This document shows positions 7,879-16,352 of a stretch of DNA of 64,000 nucleotides, piece by piece; the first letter of the stretch is position 1, and each line of letters begins with the position of its first letter. Position numbers and translations under genes: made by a program. Location: the NCBI GenBank assembly GCA_040882055.1, contig JBBECA010000072.1, positions 14,311 to 78,310 of the forward strand, written 5' to 3'. The DNA comes from Nitriliruptor sp040882055. GTDB taxonomy: Bacteria; Actinomycetota; Nitriliruptoria; Nitriliruptorales; Nitriliruptoraceae. The notes beneath the pieces were generated by a model. The model did no database searches, was not told the DNA's origin, and worked only from the letters and a program-made list of their open reading frames with translations.

Positions 7879-8868
7879 TCAGCGCTGTCCGAAGTACCGG
7901 ACCTCGCAGGTGTCGCGGCTGAGCACCCACACCTCGCGGCGCACGACCTCGCCGTCGGCGTCGATCCCGACGAGCCCGTAGGCGATCGCCGGCTCGCCGT
8001 CGAAGGTCACGAGCTCCGCGGTCACCGGGATGGCGACGTCGGCGGTCGCCAGCAGCACCTCGAGGCAACGTCCGACGTCGGCGCGATCGCGGTCGGTGAC
8101 CTCGGGGCCGACCTGGAGCTCCGTGCCGACGCGGGCGGCAGCTTCCGGGGCGTCGGCCGCGGGGGCGTCCTCCTCGGTCTCGGCTTCCGGGACCGCCTCG
8201 CCCTCGCCGATCTGCGGGTCGCCGCCCGCCCTGCCCGCCCCGAACGCGAGCGCCCACTCGCGGCCGAGCGTGTCCGCAGCGTCGCGGTCGAGCCCCCGCG
8301 CGGCGACCGCCTCGAGCTCCGCAGCATCGAGCAGCTCGGTCGCGGAGCTCTCGTCGAGCTCGCGGTCCCCGCCGGTGAGCGTCGGCCCCTCCACCGCCAT
8401 GGTGAGGGCGCTCTCGGCCCCCGCCGCGTCGTCGGTGGCGCTCTCGGTGTCCATCTCCGTGGTCGCGGTCGTCTCGGCCGCGTCGTCGCCGCCCCCGACC
8501 GGGAGGTTCGAGACCACCACGGCGACGGCCAGGACCGCTGCGGCGACCCCGCCGGCCGCGGTGACCCAGGTCCGTCGCGATCGGGCCCGGCGTGCCGCGA
8601 GCTCGTCCACGCCATCACCCCGGCGCGCCTCGGTCCCCCGGTCGAGCTCCTCGGTGACGACGGGCGCGATCGCCGCCGCCAGCCGCTCCCGAGCCCCGTC
8701 GGGGAGCGCGGTCGGTGCCACGCCCGCGAGCGCGGCGTCGGCGCGGCGGATCGCCTCGAGCTGTGCGCGCAGCTGCGCATCGCCGGCGAGCTCGGCCTCG
8801 AGGGCGCGACGCTCGTCCGGCGACAGCTCGCCCGCCAGGAAGGCGGCGAGGCGCTCCGACGGCTGCAC
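7879..8868 (-). CDS. Anti-sigma factor (RsmA-like), membrane-bound
   Basis: A 329-residue protein. The first 75 residues (ERLAAFLAGELSPDERRALE) resemble the helical sigma-binding domain of anti-ECF factors; a single membrane helix lies at about 101-122; the remaining 200 residues are an acidic, low-complexity linker followed by an extracytoplasmic domain with two cysteines. There is no HxxxCxxC zinc motif, so it is not an RsrA-type redox sensor. It lies directly downstream of the ECF sigma gene, on which it presumably acts. The GTG at 8868 has GGAGA upstream. Position matches mycobacterial rsmA next to sigM and trxB. Confidence 0.75.
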   Translation of the reverse strand: MQPSERLAAFLAGELSPDERRALEAELAGDAQLRAQLEAIRRADAALAGVAPTALPDGARERLAAAIAPVVTEELDRGTEARRGDGVDELAARRARSRRTWVTAAGGVAAAVLAVAVVVSNLPVGGGDDAAETTATTEMDTESATDDAAGAESALTMAVEGPTLTGGDRELDESSATELLDAAELEAVAARGLDRDAADTLGREWALAFGAGRAGGDPQIGEGEAVPEAETEEDAPAADAPEAAARVGTELQVGPEVTDRDRADVGRCLEVLLATADVAIPVTAELVTFDGEPAIAYGLVGIDADGEVVRREVWVLSRDTCEVRYFGQR

Positions 8869-8992
8869 GGGGTCTCCAGCGTGGTGGTGGCGGGTGTGGG
8901 AGGTGGGCAGGTGCGGCGGTGGTCGGGGTCGGTGCCGAGGTGGGACGTCGTGGCTGCGACGGTGGTTGCGGATGCACCGGCCGGGCTCGCGG

Positions 8993-9700
8993 TCAGCTGC
9001 TCGGTGGTGGCCCTCGGGGTGCGTGGCCGGTCCGTCGACCCTCGGTGGCGGGGGACGCGTCGCCGTCCGCCCGCTCGCCGGCCACCCCGGCCGCGTCGTC
9101 GGTGGCCAGGAGCTCGCCGAGCCGGACGCGAGCGCGGCTGACACGGGACTTGACGGTGCCGACGGCGAGGTCGCTGGCGGCGGCGGCCTCGGCGTAGGAC
9201 AGGCCCTCGACGGCCACCAACAGCAGCAAGGTCCGCGAGATCTCGTCGAGCTGGGCCAGTGCCGCGGCGAGGTCGTTCGCGGTCTCCGCCTCGCCGTGGC
9301 GGTCCTCGGCGACCGCGCTGCGGGCGCCCACCGCCGCGACGTCCGACACGTCGGCCACGGGGGTCGACGGACGTCGTGCCTCGTGCCGGATCCGATCGGT
9401 GCTGACGTTGCGGGCCACCGCGTACAGCCACGTCGACAGCTTCGCGTCACCGCGGAAGGTGTCCGCGGACCGTGCGAGCCGGACGAACACCTCCTGGGTG
9501 GCGTCCTCGGCGTCGGAGACGTCCCCGTTGAGGGTGCGCAGGCACACCGCGAAGACGCGCCGGTGGAAGCGGTCGACGAGGGTGGAGAAGGCGGTCTCCC
9601 GGGCGCCGCGTGGCGTGGCGGCGTCCGCGTACCGGGCCAGCAGCTCCTCGTCGCTGCGCGCGGCGTCGGCGCTCAGCTCGCTCGCCCGGGCGCCCACCAC
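8993..9700 (-). CDS. ECF sigma factor (SigM-like)
   Basis: A 235-residue sigma-70 family protein of the extracytoplasmic-function type. Region 2 shows the DAEDATQEVFVRL and LSTWLYAVARN motifs; region 4 shows LLLVAVEGLSYAEAA and VGTVKSRVSRARVRL. The GTG at 9700 follows the kinase stop codon by only 4 nt, so translation is probably coupled. The next gene is its anti-sigma. Conserved context (kinase/MviN region, sigma, anti-sigma, trxB, trxA, cwlM) suggests the SigM equivalent; its target promoters cannot be read here. Confidence 0.88.
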   Translation of the reverse strand: MVGARASELSADAARSDEELLARYADAATPRGARETAFSTLVDRFHRRVFAVCLRTLNGDVSDAEDATQEVFVRLARSADTFRGDAKLSTWLYAVARNVSTDRIRHEARRPSTPVADVSDVAAVGARSAVAEDRHGEAETANDLAAALAQLDEISRTLLLLVAVEGLSYAEAAAASDLAVGTVKSRVSRARVRLGELLATDDAAGVAGERADGDASPATEGRRTGHAPRGPPPSS

Positions 9701-9704
9701 CGGA

Positions 9705-11435
9705 TCAGGGACCGACGAAGGTGACCTCGGCCACCTCGGCGTTGTAGTCCTCGCTCCCCGCGCTCGACAGGCCGGTGATGTACAGCAGCCAGTGGCGGCC
9801 GCTGGTCGGGGACATCTGGAAGGTCTGGTTGGCGCGGATGTCGGTCGCGGCGCTGACCGGCTCGCCCCAGGGCTGGATGTTGCCAGGGCCGGGGTCGATG
9901 AACTCGTTGCTGTTGAAGAGCGCGACGTCGATGCCGCCACGGTTGGCGTTGACGAGGACCTCGCGGACCTCCTGGTCGGACCCGAGGTCGAACACCAGAC
10001 CGACGCCCTCGAGCCGGTTCGAACGGAAGTCGCTGCTGCGGTCGGCCGTGCTCCACGCCGTGGTGGCGTCGCCATCCGCCGCGAAGCCGACCTCGTCGGG
10101 GTTGTCGTCGTTGCGGCCGACCGGGTCCCACAGCTGGACCTCGGTCACCTCGATGGGGGTGCCCGTGGGTGAGGTGGCCGTCTCGGATGCGCGCAGGTTC
10201 TGGGTCGCCACCACGGCGATGAGCGTCAGCACGAGACCGCCGATGAACGCACCGACCAGCCGCCGGGCGTACTCGCTTCGCGTCGCCGGGATCGGCCCGG
10301 ACAGGGGCCGCTGTTCCGGCTCGAGCGGGAGCGCGTCGAGCTCGGAGGAGGCCCGTGGGTCGGTGACGAGCTGCACCGTGAGCTCGGAGGGCTTGACCGG
10401 CACCTGCGGGGCGAGCGCGGCCGCCATGACCGTGCCGTCGCTGAACCGGGCGGTGCGGTCGTTGCGGGTGGAGCGGACGATGGCGTCGTCGAGCAGTCGG
10501 GGCACGTCGGCGCGCACCTGCCGAGGCGGGAGGAGCTCGTGGGTCAGCCGCATGGCTGCGGTGGCGGTGGGGGTGTCGCCGGCGAAGGCGGGACGGCCCG
10601 TCAGGCACTCGTACAGCACCACGCCGAGGGCGTAGACGTCGGCGCGGGCGTCGACCCGGCCCTCCTCGAGCTGCTCGGGAGCCACGTAGGCGGCCGTCCC
10701 GACGACGGTGCCGGGGGTGGTCAGCGTCGCGTCGTTGTCGAGCGCCTTGGCGATGCCGAAGTCGGTCACCTTCACGGTGCCGTCGGCGTCGATCAGGATG
10801 TTGGCCGGTTTGACGTCGCGGTGGACCAACCCGCGGGCGTGCGCCTCACCGAGTGCGGCGGCGACCTGCTCGCCGACGGCCGCGACCACGATGGGGTCGA
10901 GCTGGCCGCGGTCACGCAGCACCTGGCGCAGCGACGGGCCATCGACGTGTTCCATCACGAGGTAGACGAGCTGGTCCTCGCGGCCCGTGTCGTAGATGCG
11001 CACGGCGTTCGGGTGGTTGATCTGGGCCGCGGCGACCGACTCGCGTTCGAACCGCTCGACCACCACCTCGTCGCCCGCGTGGTGGGGGTGCAGCAGCTTG
11101 ATGGCCACCGTTCGGGCCAACGTCTCGTCGAACGCCCGCCAGACGACCGCGGCGCCACCGGAGGCGATGCGTTCCTCGAGCTGGTAGCGCTCGCCGAGCC
11201 GGGCGCGCCCCGGCCACGGCACCTCGTCGGTCCCGTCGCTCGGCGCGGGGTCCGGGGGCCCGACGAGCGGCCCGCTGACGCCGATCACGGTCGCGGCGTC
11301 GTCCGATCCCGTCGGGGTGTCGCCCCGGCCGATGTCGATGCCGGGTACCGGTGTGGGCTGCTCGTCGTCGGGAACGTCGGAACCGGCCCAGCGCTCGGGA
11401 GCGTTGGTGCCGTCGGGTCGGGGGCTGCGGCCCAC
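9705..11435 (-). CDS. Ser/Thr protein kinase with discoidin-like outer domain
   Basis: A 576-residue protein: a proline-rich N-terminus, a kinase domain (about residues 80-340), one membrane helix (about 395-412), and an outer domain with the F5/8-type discoidin or NPCBM pattern (VQLWDPVGRNDDNPDE, TTAWSTADR). Catalytic residues are present: VAIKLL lysine, HRDVKPAN, DFG and APE. The C-terminal half resembles the pseudokinase plus carbohydrate-binding half of mycobacterial MviN (Rv3910), and the gene neighbours match, but here the kinase looks active and the MurJ flippase portion is absent. The GTG at 11435 lies 1 nt after the upstream stop; a start at 11480 would overlap that gene. Confidence 0.85.
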   Translation of the reverse strand: MGRSPRPDGTNAPERWAGSDVPDDEQPTPVPGIDIGRGDTPTGSDDAATVIGVSGPLVGPPDPAPSDGTDEVPWPGRARLGERYQLEERIASGGAAVVWRAFDETLARTVAIKLLHPHHAGDEVVVERFERESVAAAQINHPNAVRIYDTGREDQLVYLVMEHVDGPSLRQVLRDRGQLDPIVVAAVGEQVAAALGEAHARGLVHRDVKPANILIDADGTVKVTDFGIAKALDNDATLTTPGTVVGTAAYVAPEQLEEGRVDARADVYALGVVLYECLTGRPAFAGDTPTATAAMRLTHELLPPRQVRADVPRLLDDAIVRSTRNDRTARFSDGTVMAAALAPQVPVKPSELTVQLVTDPRASSELDALPLEPEQRPLSGPIPATRSEYARRLVGAFIGGLVLTLIAVVATQNLRASETATSPTGTPIEVTEVQLWDPVGRNDDNPDEVGFAADGDATTAWSTADRSSDFRSNRLEGVGLVFDLGSDQEVREVLVNANRGGIDVALFNSNEFIDPGPGNIQPWGEPVSAATDIRANQTFQMSPTSGRHWLLYITGLSSAGSEDYNAEVAEVTFVGP

Positions 11436-11436
11436 G

Positions 11437-11841
11437 TCAGGTGGCCTCGAGGGGCGCGCGGCCCGTCGCTTCGCGGACACCGAGGTCCGCCGTGGCGTCG
11501 AGACGGTGGAGCAGCACGGTGGACGCCCGTCGGGTCAACGTCACCGTCAGGTCCTCCCCATCGATCGCGACCCCGGTCACCTCGGCCCGGTGGACGTCGG
11601 CGGCTTCGTCCGCGGTCTGCTCGGCGGTGGCGAGCGAACCGTCCGACGAACGGTAGGCGTCCCGAGCCGCGCGCGCGACCTGGCGGGACGCGTCGTCGAC
11701 GGCGAACGCGGTCACGCCCACCGCGACGAGTTCGAAGGCCAGGACCCCCAGGATGGCCAGCACGATCACCGCTTGGGCGAGCGCCCCGCCGAGCTGGCCG
11801 TCACGCGCCGGTCCCGAGGATCGCCACCTCGATGCGTCCAC
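11437..11841 (-). CDS. TadE-like single-pass membrane protein
   Basis: A 134-residue protein with one N-terminal membrane helix (AQAVIVLAILGVLAFELVAV) followed by a helical then beta-rich outer part (VDDASRQVARAARDAY, LTVTLTRRA). That layout is typical of TadE/TadG pseudopilin-like proteins. No Tad secretion genes are nearby. It occupies the position between DUF6049 and the kinase where mycobacteria encode the MurJ flippase part of MviN. The GTG at 11841 has a GGAGGA site. Function uncertain. Confidence 0.6.
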   Translation of the reverse strand: MDASRWRSSGPARDGQLGGALAQAVIVLAILGVLAFELVAVGVTAFAVDDASRQVARAARDAYRSSDGSLATAEQTADEAADVHRAEVTGVAIDGEDLTVTLTRRASTVLLHRLDATADLGVREATGRAPLEAT

Positions 11842-11922
11842 GTCCGTCCTCCACCTCGCCCCTACGGTGGGCGGTGGCGGGGTCGCTCCCCGCCCGCGGG
11901 AGTGTCGCACCTCGGGGAGCCG

Positions 11923-14100
11923 TCAGCGCACCACTTCGAGCGTGCGGCGCTTCGGGCGTCGCCGCAGCAGGCCCGCGAGCAGCAGCACGACCACCACCAG
12001 CCCGATACCCGTGAGCGCGAAACCCGAGATCGCCGTCGATCGCACCGACAGTGCCGTCCGGTCGAGCTCGATGCGCCCCGACGGGTCGGTGACCCGCACG
12101 GAGACCGAGAAGTTGCCGGTGGACAGGGCACGCGTCTCGAAGGTGACGGTCTGGGTGGTGCCCTCCTCGAGCGTCAGCACCTCCGAGCGGCGGCCCTCGG
12201 GCCAGGCGAGCCGGCCCTGCGAGGTCACCTCGACCCGGACGTCGAGCGGTCCCCCGTCGCCGCGCTGCAGCGTCACCGGGATGGTGCCGGTGTCGGAGGT
12301 GAGGGTCACGAGCGACCCGCTGGCGATCTGGACGTCCTCGAGCGTGCGATCGATGGCGGCGGTGACGTCGCTGACCAAGGCATCGGCCTCGCCCGAGCCC
12401 GCGGGGAACCACCTCGAGGTCGAACGCAGGAGCTGGTCGCGCAGCTGGGCCGGTTCGCGGCCCGCGAGCTCCGGGTCCTCCTCGCTGCGTGCGGCGGCGG
12501 CCGCAGCGAGGTCCGCGAGGGCATCCGCCAGACGCTGCGTCTGTTCGGCGGTCAGCGTCGGGGCCGCCGGGGCGGCGAGCGTGGCACGGTCCTCCTGCCG
12601 GGCGAGGGCGGCGACGGTCGCGGGGTCGCGCAGGTCGAGCCACGTCGCCGTCGTCAAGCCATCGAGCAGCTGCCCGCCGAGCTCGGTGCTCGGCTCCCAC
12701 GCCTCGGGCGGGTGGAGCGCGAGGGCGCGTCCCGCGCTGTTCGGCGCCTCGAAGTAGACCATCGCGGTCTCGGCCAGCACACGCTGGCTGGTCAGCACCG
12801 ACCCACCGGGCCGGGGCTCGGCGAGCAGCGCGCTGATGTAGGGGTCGCCGACGACCAACCGGAACGGCCGGCCCGATGCGGAACGCACGGAGCGGAGCGC
12901 CGCCGGTAGCGTCGGGTTCGCGGCCGGATCGGGACCTTCCACGGCCTCGTACGGCACGACCGCGACCTCGGCGGGGATGAGATCGAGCACCTCGGGGGAC
13001 GTGCTCGCTGGGAGCAGGTAGCTGCTCGGATCCGGGGTGCGGTCGATCAGTCGCTGCAGGCGGCGTCGCCCGGTGGTCGCCAGCTCGCCGGCGAGCTCAC
13101 GGACCTCCTGGTCGCCCACGAGCGCCGTCAGGTCGGCGTCGGCGTACGGCCGTGGGATCGGGGCGTAGGGCAGGTCCTCGGTGAGGTCGCGGATGCGCTG
13201 CAGCACGTCGTTGGCGCGCCGCGCGGCCGCTGACTCCGGGTCGACGGTCCTGGACTCGAGCGCCCCGCCGTCGATCCGTTCGGTCCGCACGAAGCCGTTG
13301 GCCCGGTCGCGGAGGTCCTCGAGCAGGTGGCTCGAGGGCGCGATGGTCACCCCCGCGTCGGGGAACCGTTCCAGCGAGCGGAGGATCGCGTCGAGCCGGC
13401 CACCGGCGCGCAGAGACACATCCACGTCCTCCGGGTAGGCCGAGCCCGGTCCGCGCCACGGCGGGGTATCGAGCGGCCAGAGCGCCGAGGTCAGCAGCGG
13501 GGCGTCCGGGACCTCGCTGAGCCAGACGGCCGCGGTGCGCGCCTCGGCGAGCACCTCGGTGCCGCGTTGGACGGCGATGCGGACCGGATGGACGCCCCCG
13601 CCTTCCGCCCACGCGACGTCCTCGGGCGGGATCCGCAGCTCGACCCCGGTCACCTCGCCGGCACGGAGCTGGCCCTCCGGTCGCACGTCGACCGCGTGCA
13701 CCGAGGGGACGGTGTCCGGACCGTCCTCATCGTCGAGGGCCGCCCGCAGACCGCCGCGGGAGCCCTGCGCGGGGTGGACCTCGACCAGCAGTTGGAGCTG
13801 GTCGAGCGGATCGCCCCCGGTGTGCTCGAGCAGCGCACGCACGACCAGCTCCTCGGGCGGGGGCCGCCGGTCCGTCGGGCGGGGCGGGTCCTCGGCGGAG
13901 GCCGGGGACCGCTCCGAACCCGGGCCGAGCGCCCCGGTGAAGTCGGAGACCGTGAGGGTCACCTGACCCGGCTCCTGCTGGGCCGTGACCGCAGCAGCGG
14001 GGAGCGCGAGGGCGATGTACGAGGCGGTGACCGCGAGCAGGCTCAGGACGGCGAGGTACCGCCGCGGACCCCGTCGCGGGGTCGACGGTCGCCAGCTCAC
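11923..14100 (-). CDS. DUF6049 family envelope protein
   Basis: A 725-residue secreted, membrane-anchored protein: signal sequence at the N-terminus (YLAVLSLLAVTASYIALAL), a long extracytoplasmic region, and one C-terminal membrane helix followed by a basic tail (RRRPKRR). Length, topology and position next to a MutT-type gene match the actinobacterial DUF6049 family (Rv3909 in M. tuberculosis), whose gene lies between mutT4 and mviN. Its start codon overlaps the mutT stop as GTGA, so the two are translationally coupled. The biochemical role is unknown; the context implies peptidoglycan or envelope assembly. Confidence 0.82.
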   Translation of the reverse strand: MSWRPSTPRRGPRRYLAVLSLLAVTASYIALALPAAAVTAQQEPGQVTLTVSDFTGALGPGSERSPASAEDPPRPTDRRPPPEELVVRALLEHTGGDPLDQLQLLVEVHPAQGSRGGLRAALDDEDGPDTVPSVHAVDVRPEGQLRAGEVTGVELRIPPEDVAWAEGGGVHPVRIAVQRGTEVLAEARTAAVWLSEVPDAPLLTSALWPLDTPPWRGPGSAYPEDVDVSLRAGGRLDAILRSLERFPDAGVTIAPSSHLLEDLRDRANGFVRTERIDGGALESRTVDPESAAARRANDVLQRIRDLTEDLPYAPIPRPYADADLTALVGDQEVRELAGELATTGRRRLQRLIDRTPDPSSYLLPASTSPEVLDLIPAEVAVVPYEAVEGPDPAANPTLPAALRSVRSASGRPFRLVVGDPYISALLAEPRPGGSVLTSQRVLAETAMVYFEAPNSAGRALALHPPEAWEPSTELGGQLLDGLTTATWLDLRDPATVAALARQEDRATLAAPAAPTLTAEQTQRLADALADLAAAAAARSEEDPELAGREPAQLRDQLLRSTSRWFPAGSGEADALVSDVTAAIDRTLEDVQIASGSLVTLTSDTGTIPVTLQRGDGGPLDVRVEVTSQGRLAWPEGRRSEVLTLEEGTTQTVTFETRALSTGNFSVSVRVTDPSGRIELDRTALSVRSTAISGFALTGIGLVVVVLLLAGLLRRRPKRRTLEVVR

Positions 14101-14594
14101 CGCTCCGACCGCACGTCGGCCGGGGCGACGATGGGCAGCTCCACCGTCGGTTGGCGGCTCGCGTGGCTGGCCTTCTCGACCAGCTTGCGCTCGTTGCGGT
14201 GGGCGAGCCTCACGATCGCGACGTCGGCCGGGACCCACTCGACGTGCTCGGCCTCGTCGTCACGCGGACCGGCGGGGAGCCCGTCCCACCACATCTGGAA
14301 GTAGTGGACGAACTTGTGGTACCGGACCTCGTCGGGGCGCCACACGAACCAGTAGTCGATGGTGCCGAGCAGCGCGCCGACCTCGGCGCCGTGCCCGGTC
14401 TCCTCGCGGACCTCGCGGAGCGCGGCCTCCTCGTCGGTCTCGCCCTCCTCGATGCCACCCTTCGGCAGGGTCCACTGCGGGCGTCCTGCGGCGTTCCGGC
14501 GCGCGATGAGCAGGACCCAACGTCGACCGTCGTCGCGGTCGTCGCAGACGACCCCACCCGCGGAGGTCGCGCGTCGCGTCGGGTACCTGGGCAT
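14097..14594 (-). CDS. NUDIX hydrolase (MutT4-like)
   Basis: A 165-residue NUDIX protein with a complete box: GGIEEGETDEEAA followed by LREVREETG. NUDIX enzymes hydrolyse nucleoside diphosphate derivatives with magnesium; the exact substrate cannot be read. It is the first gene of the minus-strand envelope/sigma operon. The ATG at 14594 follows TACGCT (14606-14601) by 6 nt and has no ribosome site, so the operon transcript probably starts leaderless here. In mycobacteria mutT4 sits in the same place, next to pcnA; here dtd, pilT and others separate them. Confidence 0.88.
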   Translation of the reverse strand: MPRYPTRRATSAGGVVCDDRDDGRRWVLLIARRNAAGRPQWTLPKGGIEEGETDEEAALREVREETGHGAEVGALLGTIDYWFVWRPDEVRYHKFVHYFQMWWDGLPAGPRDDEAEHVEWVPADVAIVRLAHRNERKLVEKASHASRQPTVELPIVAPADVRSER

Positions 14595-14683
14595 GCACCG
14601 AGCGTACCGAGGGCGTCTGTAGGTGCGCCGGGTGCGCGTCGGGGCCTACGGTCGCCTCCAGGGCGCTGGCGAGGAGGTCACCG

Positions 14684-15137
14684 ATGCGTGCGGTGGTGCA
14701 ACGGGTCAGCTCCGCTGCAGTCACCTCGACCCCGGCGGAGGGCGGCCCCGCCACCGAGACCGGCCGGATCGAGCGCGGGCTCGTCGTGCTCGTCGGCGCG
14801 ACCCACGACGACGACGTCGCGGCGGCACGCAAGCTGGCCGAGAAGGTGTGGCACCTGCGCGTCTTCGCCGACGAGGAGAAGGCGATGAACCGCAGCTGCG
14901 CGGAGGTCGGCGGTGGGGTGCTGGTGGTCAGCCAGTTCACCGTCTACGGCGACACGCGCAAGGGGCGTCGCCCCTCGTTCGTCGCCTCGGCCCGCCCCGA
15001 ACACGCTGAACCGCTCATCGACGCCGTGGTCGACCGGCTGCGCGAGCTCGGCGCGGAGGTGGCGACGGGGGTCTTCCGGACCCACATGGAGGTCTCCCTC
15101 GTGGGCGACGGTCCCGTGATTGCTGGTCGAGGTCTGA
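14684..15137 (+). CDS. dtd: D-aminoacyl-tRNA deacylase, 3' frameshift
   Basis: A homodimeric proofreading enzyme that removes D-amino acids from tRNA. MRAVVQRVSSA, SQFTVYGD and HMEVSLVGDGPV match the family. Normal DTD ends about six residues after the DGPVT motif. Here the open frame loses that ending at 15118 and instead runs to 15367, about 100 nt into pilT. If one base (A15119) is skipped, the frame reads LLVEV and stops at 15135-15137, a typical ending that lacks only the threonine. A 2-nt deletion or a sequencing error is therefore likely. The usual Asn of NDGPVT is Gly here. The ATG at 14684 has a GGAGG site. Confidence 0.82.
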
Positions 15138-15266
15138 GCCGCTCCGCTCGTCGGACGGGACGCGGCCTCAAGACCCCCTCTACCGTGGTCGATGTGACCG
15201 GGGTGGAGTCGCGGTCGCGTGTGAGCGCTGCCGTCCGCCCCCTCCCACCTCGTCACCGGAGCCACC

Positions 15267-16349
15267 GTGGAGAGCGTCGACCAGTACCTCCAGCACCTCG
15301 TCGAGGTCGGCGGGTCCGACCTGCACCTCAAGGCCGGCGGACCCGCCTACGTGCGCATCGACGGTGACCTCAAGCCCGTGACGGTGCTCCCGCCGCTGTC
15401 GCCGGCCGATACCGAGCGTTTCGCCGAGGAGATGATGGCGGACCGTTCGATCCGCGACTTCGAGGACCACAACGAGGCCGACTTCGCCTACTCGCTCGCC
15501 GGCGTCGGACGCTTCCGCATCAACGCCTTCCGGCAGCGGGGTTCGGCCGGGATCGTCTGCCGGCGGGTGCTGCCCGGCAGCCAGGACTTCGGATCGCTCG
15601 GCATGCCGCCGGCGGTCCGCGCCCTGGCCGAGGAGCACCGCGGCCTCGTCCTCGTGACCGGCCCCACGGGGTCGGGCAAGACGACCACGACCGCCGCCAT
15701 GATCAGCCACATCAACGCCACGCGTCGCTGCCACATCGTCACCCTCGAGGACCCCATCGAGGTGACCCACCGCGACGACAACGCGATCATCGACCAGCGC
15801 GAGATCGGCGTCGACACCTCCGACTTCACCACCGGGCTGAAGGCCGTCTCCCGCCAGGACCCGGACGTCATCTTCATCGGGGAGATGCGCGACCTCGAGA
15901 CCGTCGGTGCGGCGCTCCAGGCAGCCGAGACCGGGCACATGGTGATCTCGACGCTGCACACCACCGACGCCCGGGAGACCGTCAACCGCATCGTGGACAT
16001 GTTCCCCAAGGAGCAGCAGAACCAGGCCCGCATCTCCCTGGCGAACTCGCTCAAGGGCATCGTCTGTCAGCGGCTCGTGCCCCGCGCCACCGGCGACGGC
16101 CGTGTCGCCGTGGTCGAGACGATGGTGATGACCACACGCATCTTCGAGTTCATCATCGACCCGCAGCAGCTGCCGCTGCTCGAGGACGCCATCGCCGAGG
16201 GTGGGTACTACGGGATGCAGACCTTCGACCAGCACCTGCTGCACCTCTACAGCACGGGTGAGGTCACGCTGAAGGACGCGCTCGCGACCGCCACCAACCC
16301 CCACGACTTCCGCGTCTCGTTGCGCGCCGCGGGGCTCGCGACCGCCTGA
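15267..16349 (+). CDS. pilT: PilT-like retraction ATPase
   Basis: A 360-residue hexameric secretion-type ATPase. The Walker A motif is TGPTGSGKTTT, followed by the Asp box (TLEDPIEVTH), Walker B region and His box (STLHTTDARETVNRI). Length and motifs match PilT, which depolymerises type IV pili during twitching. No pilB, pilC or pilin gene is nearby, so the partner genes must lie elsewhere. The GTG at 15267 has a GGAG site; the gene overlaps the read-through frame of dtd but not its proper end. Confidence 0.92.
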   Translation: MESVDQYLQHLVEVGGSDLHLKAGGPAYVRIDGDLKPVTVLPPLSPADTERFAEEMMADRSIRDFEDHNEADFAYSLAGVGRFRINAFRQRGSAGIVCRRVLPGSQDFGSLGMPPAVRALAEEHRGLVLVTGPTGSGKTTTTAAMISHINATRRCHIVTLEDPIEVTHRDDNAIIDQREIGVDTSDFTTGLKAVSRQDPDVIFIGEMRDLETVGAALQAAETGHMVISTLHTTDARETVNRIVDMFPKEQQNQARISLANSLKGIVCQRLVPRATGDGRVAVVETMVMTTRIFEFIIDPQQLPLLEDAIAEGGYYGMQTFDQHLLHLYSTGEVTLKDALATATNPHDFRVSLRAAGLATA

Positions 16350-16352
16350 CGG

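Noticed and set aside
11437..11841. Tad pilus locus
   Set aside because: Only one TadE-like protein and a distant PilT; no other pilus genes.
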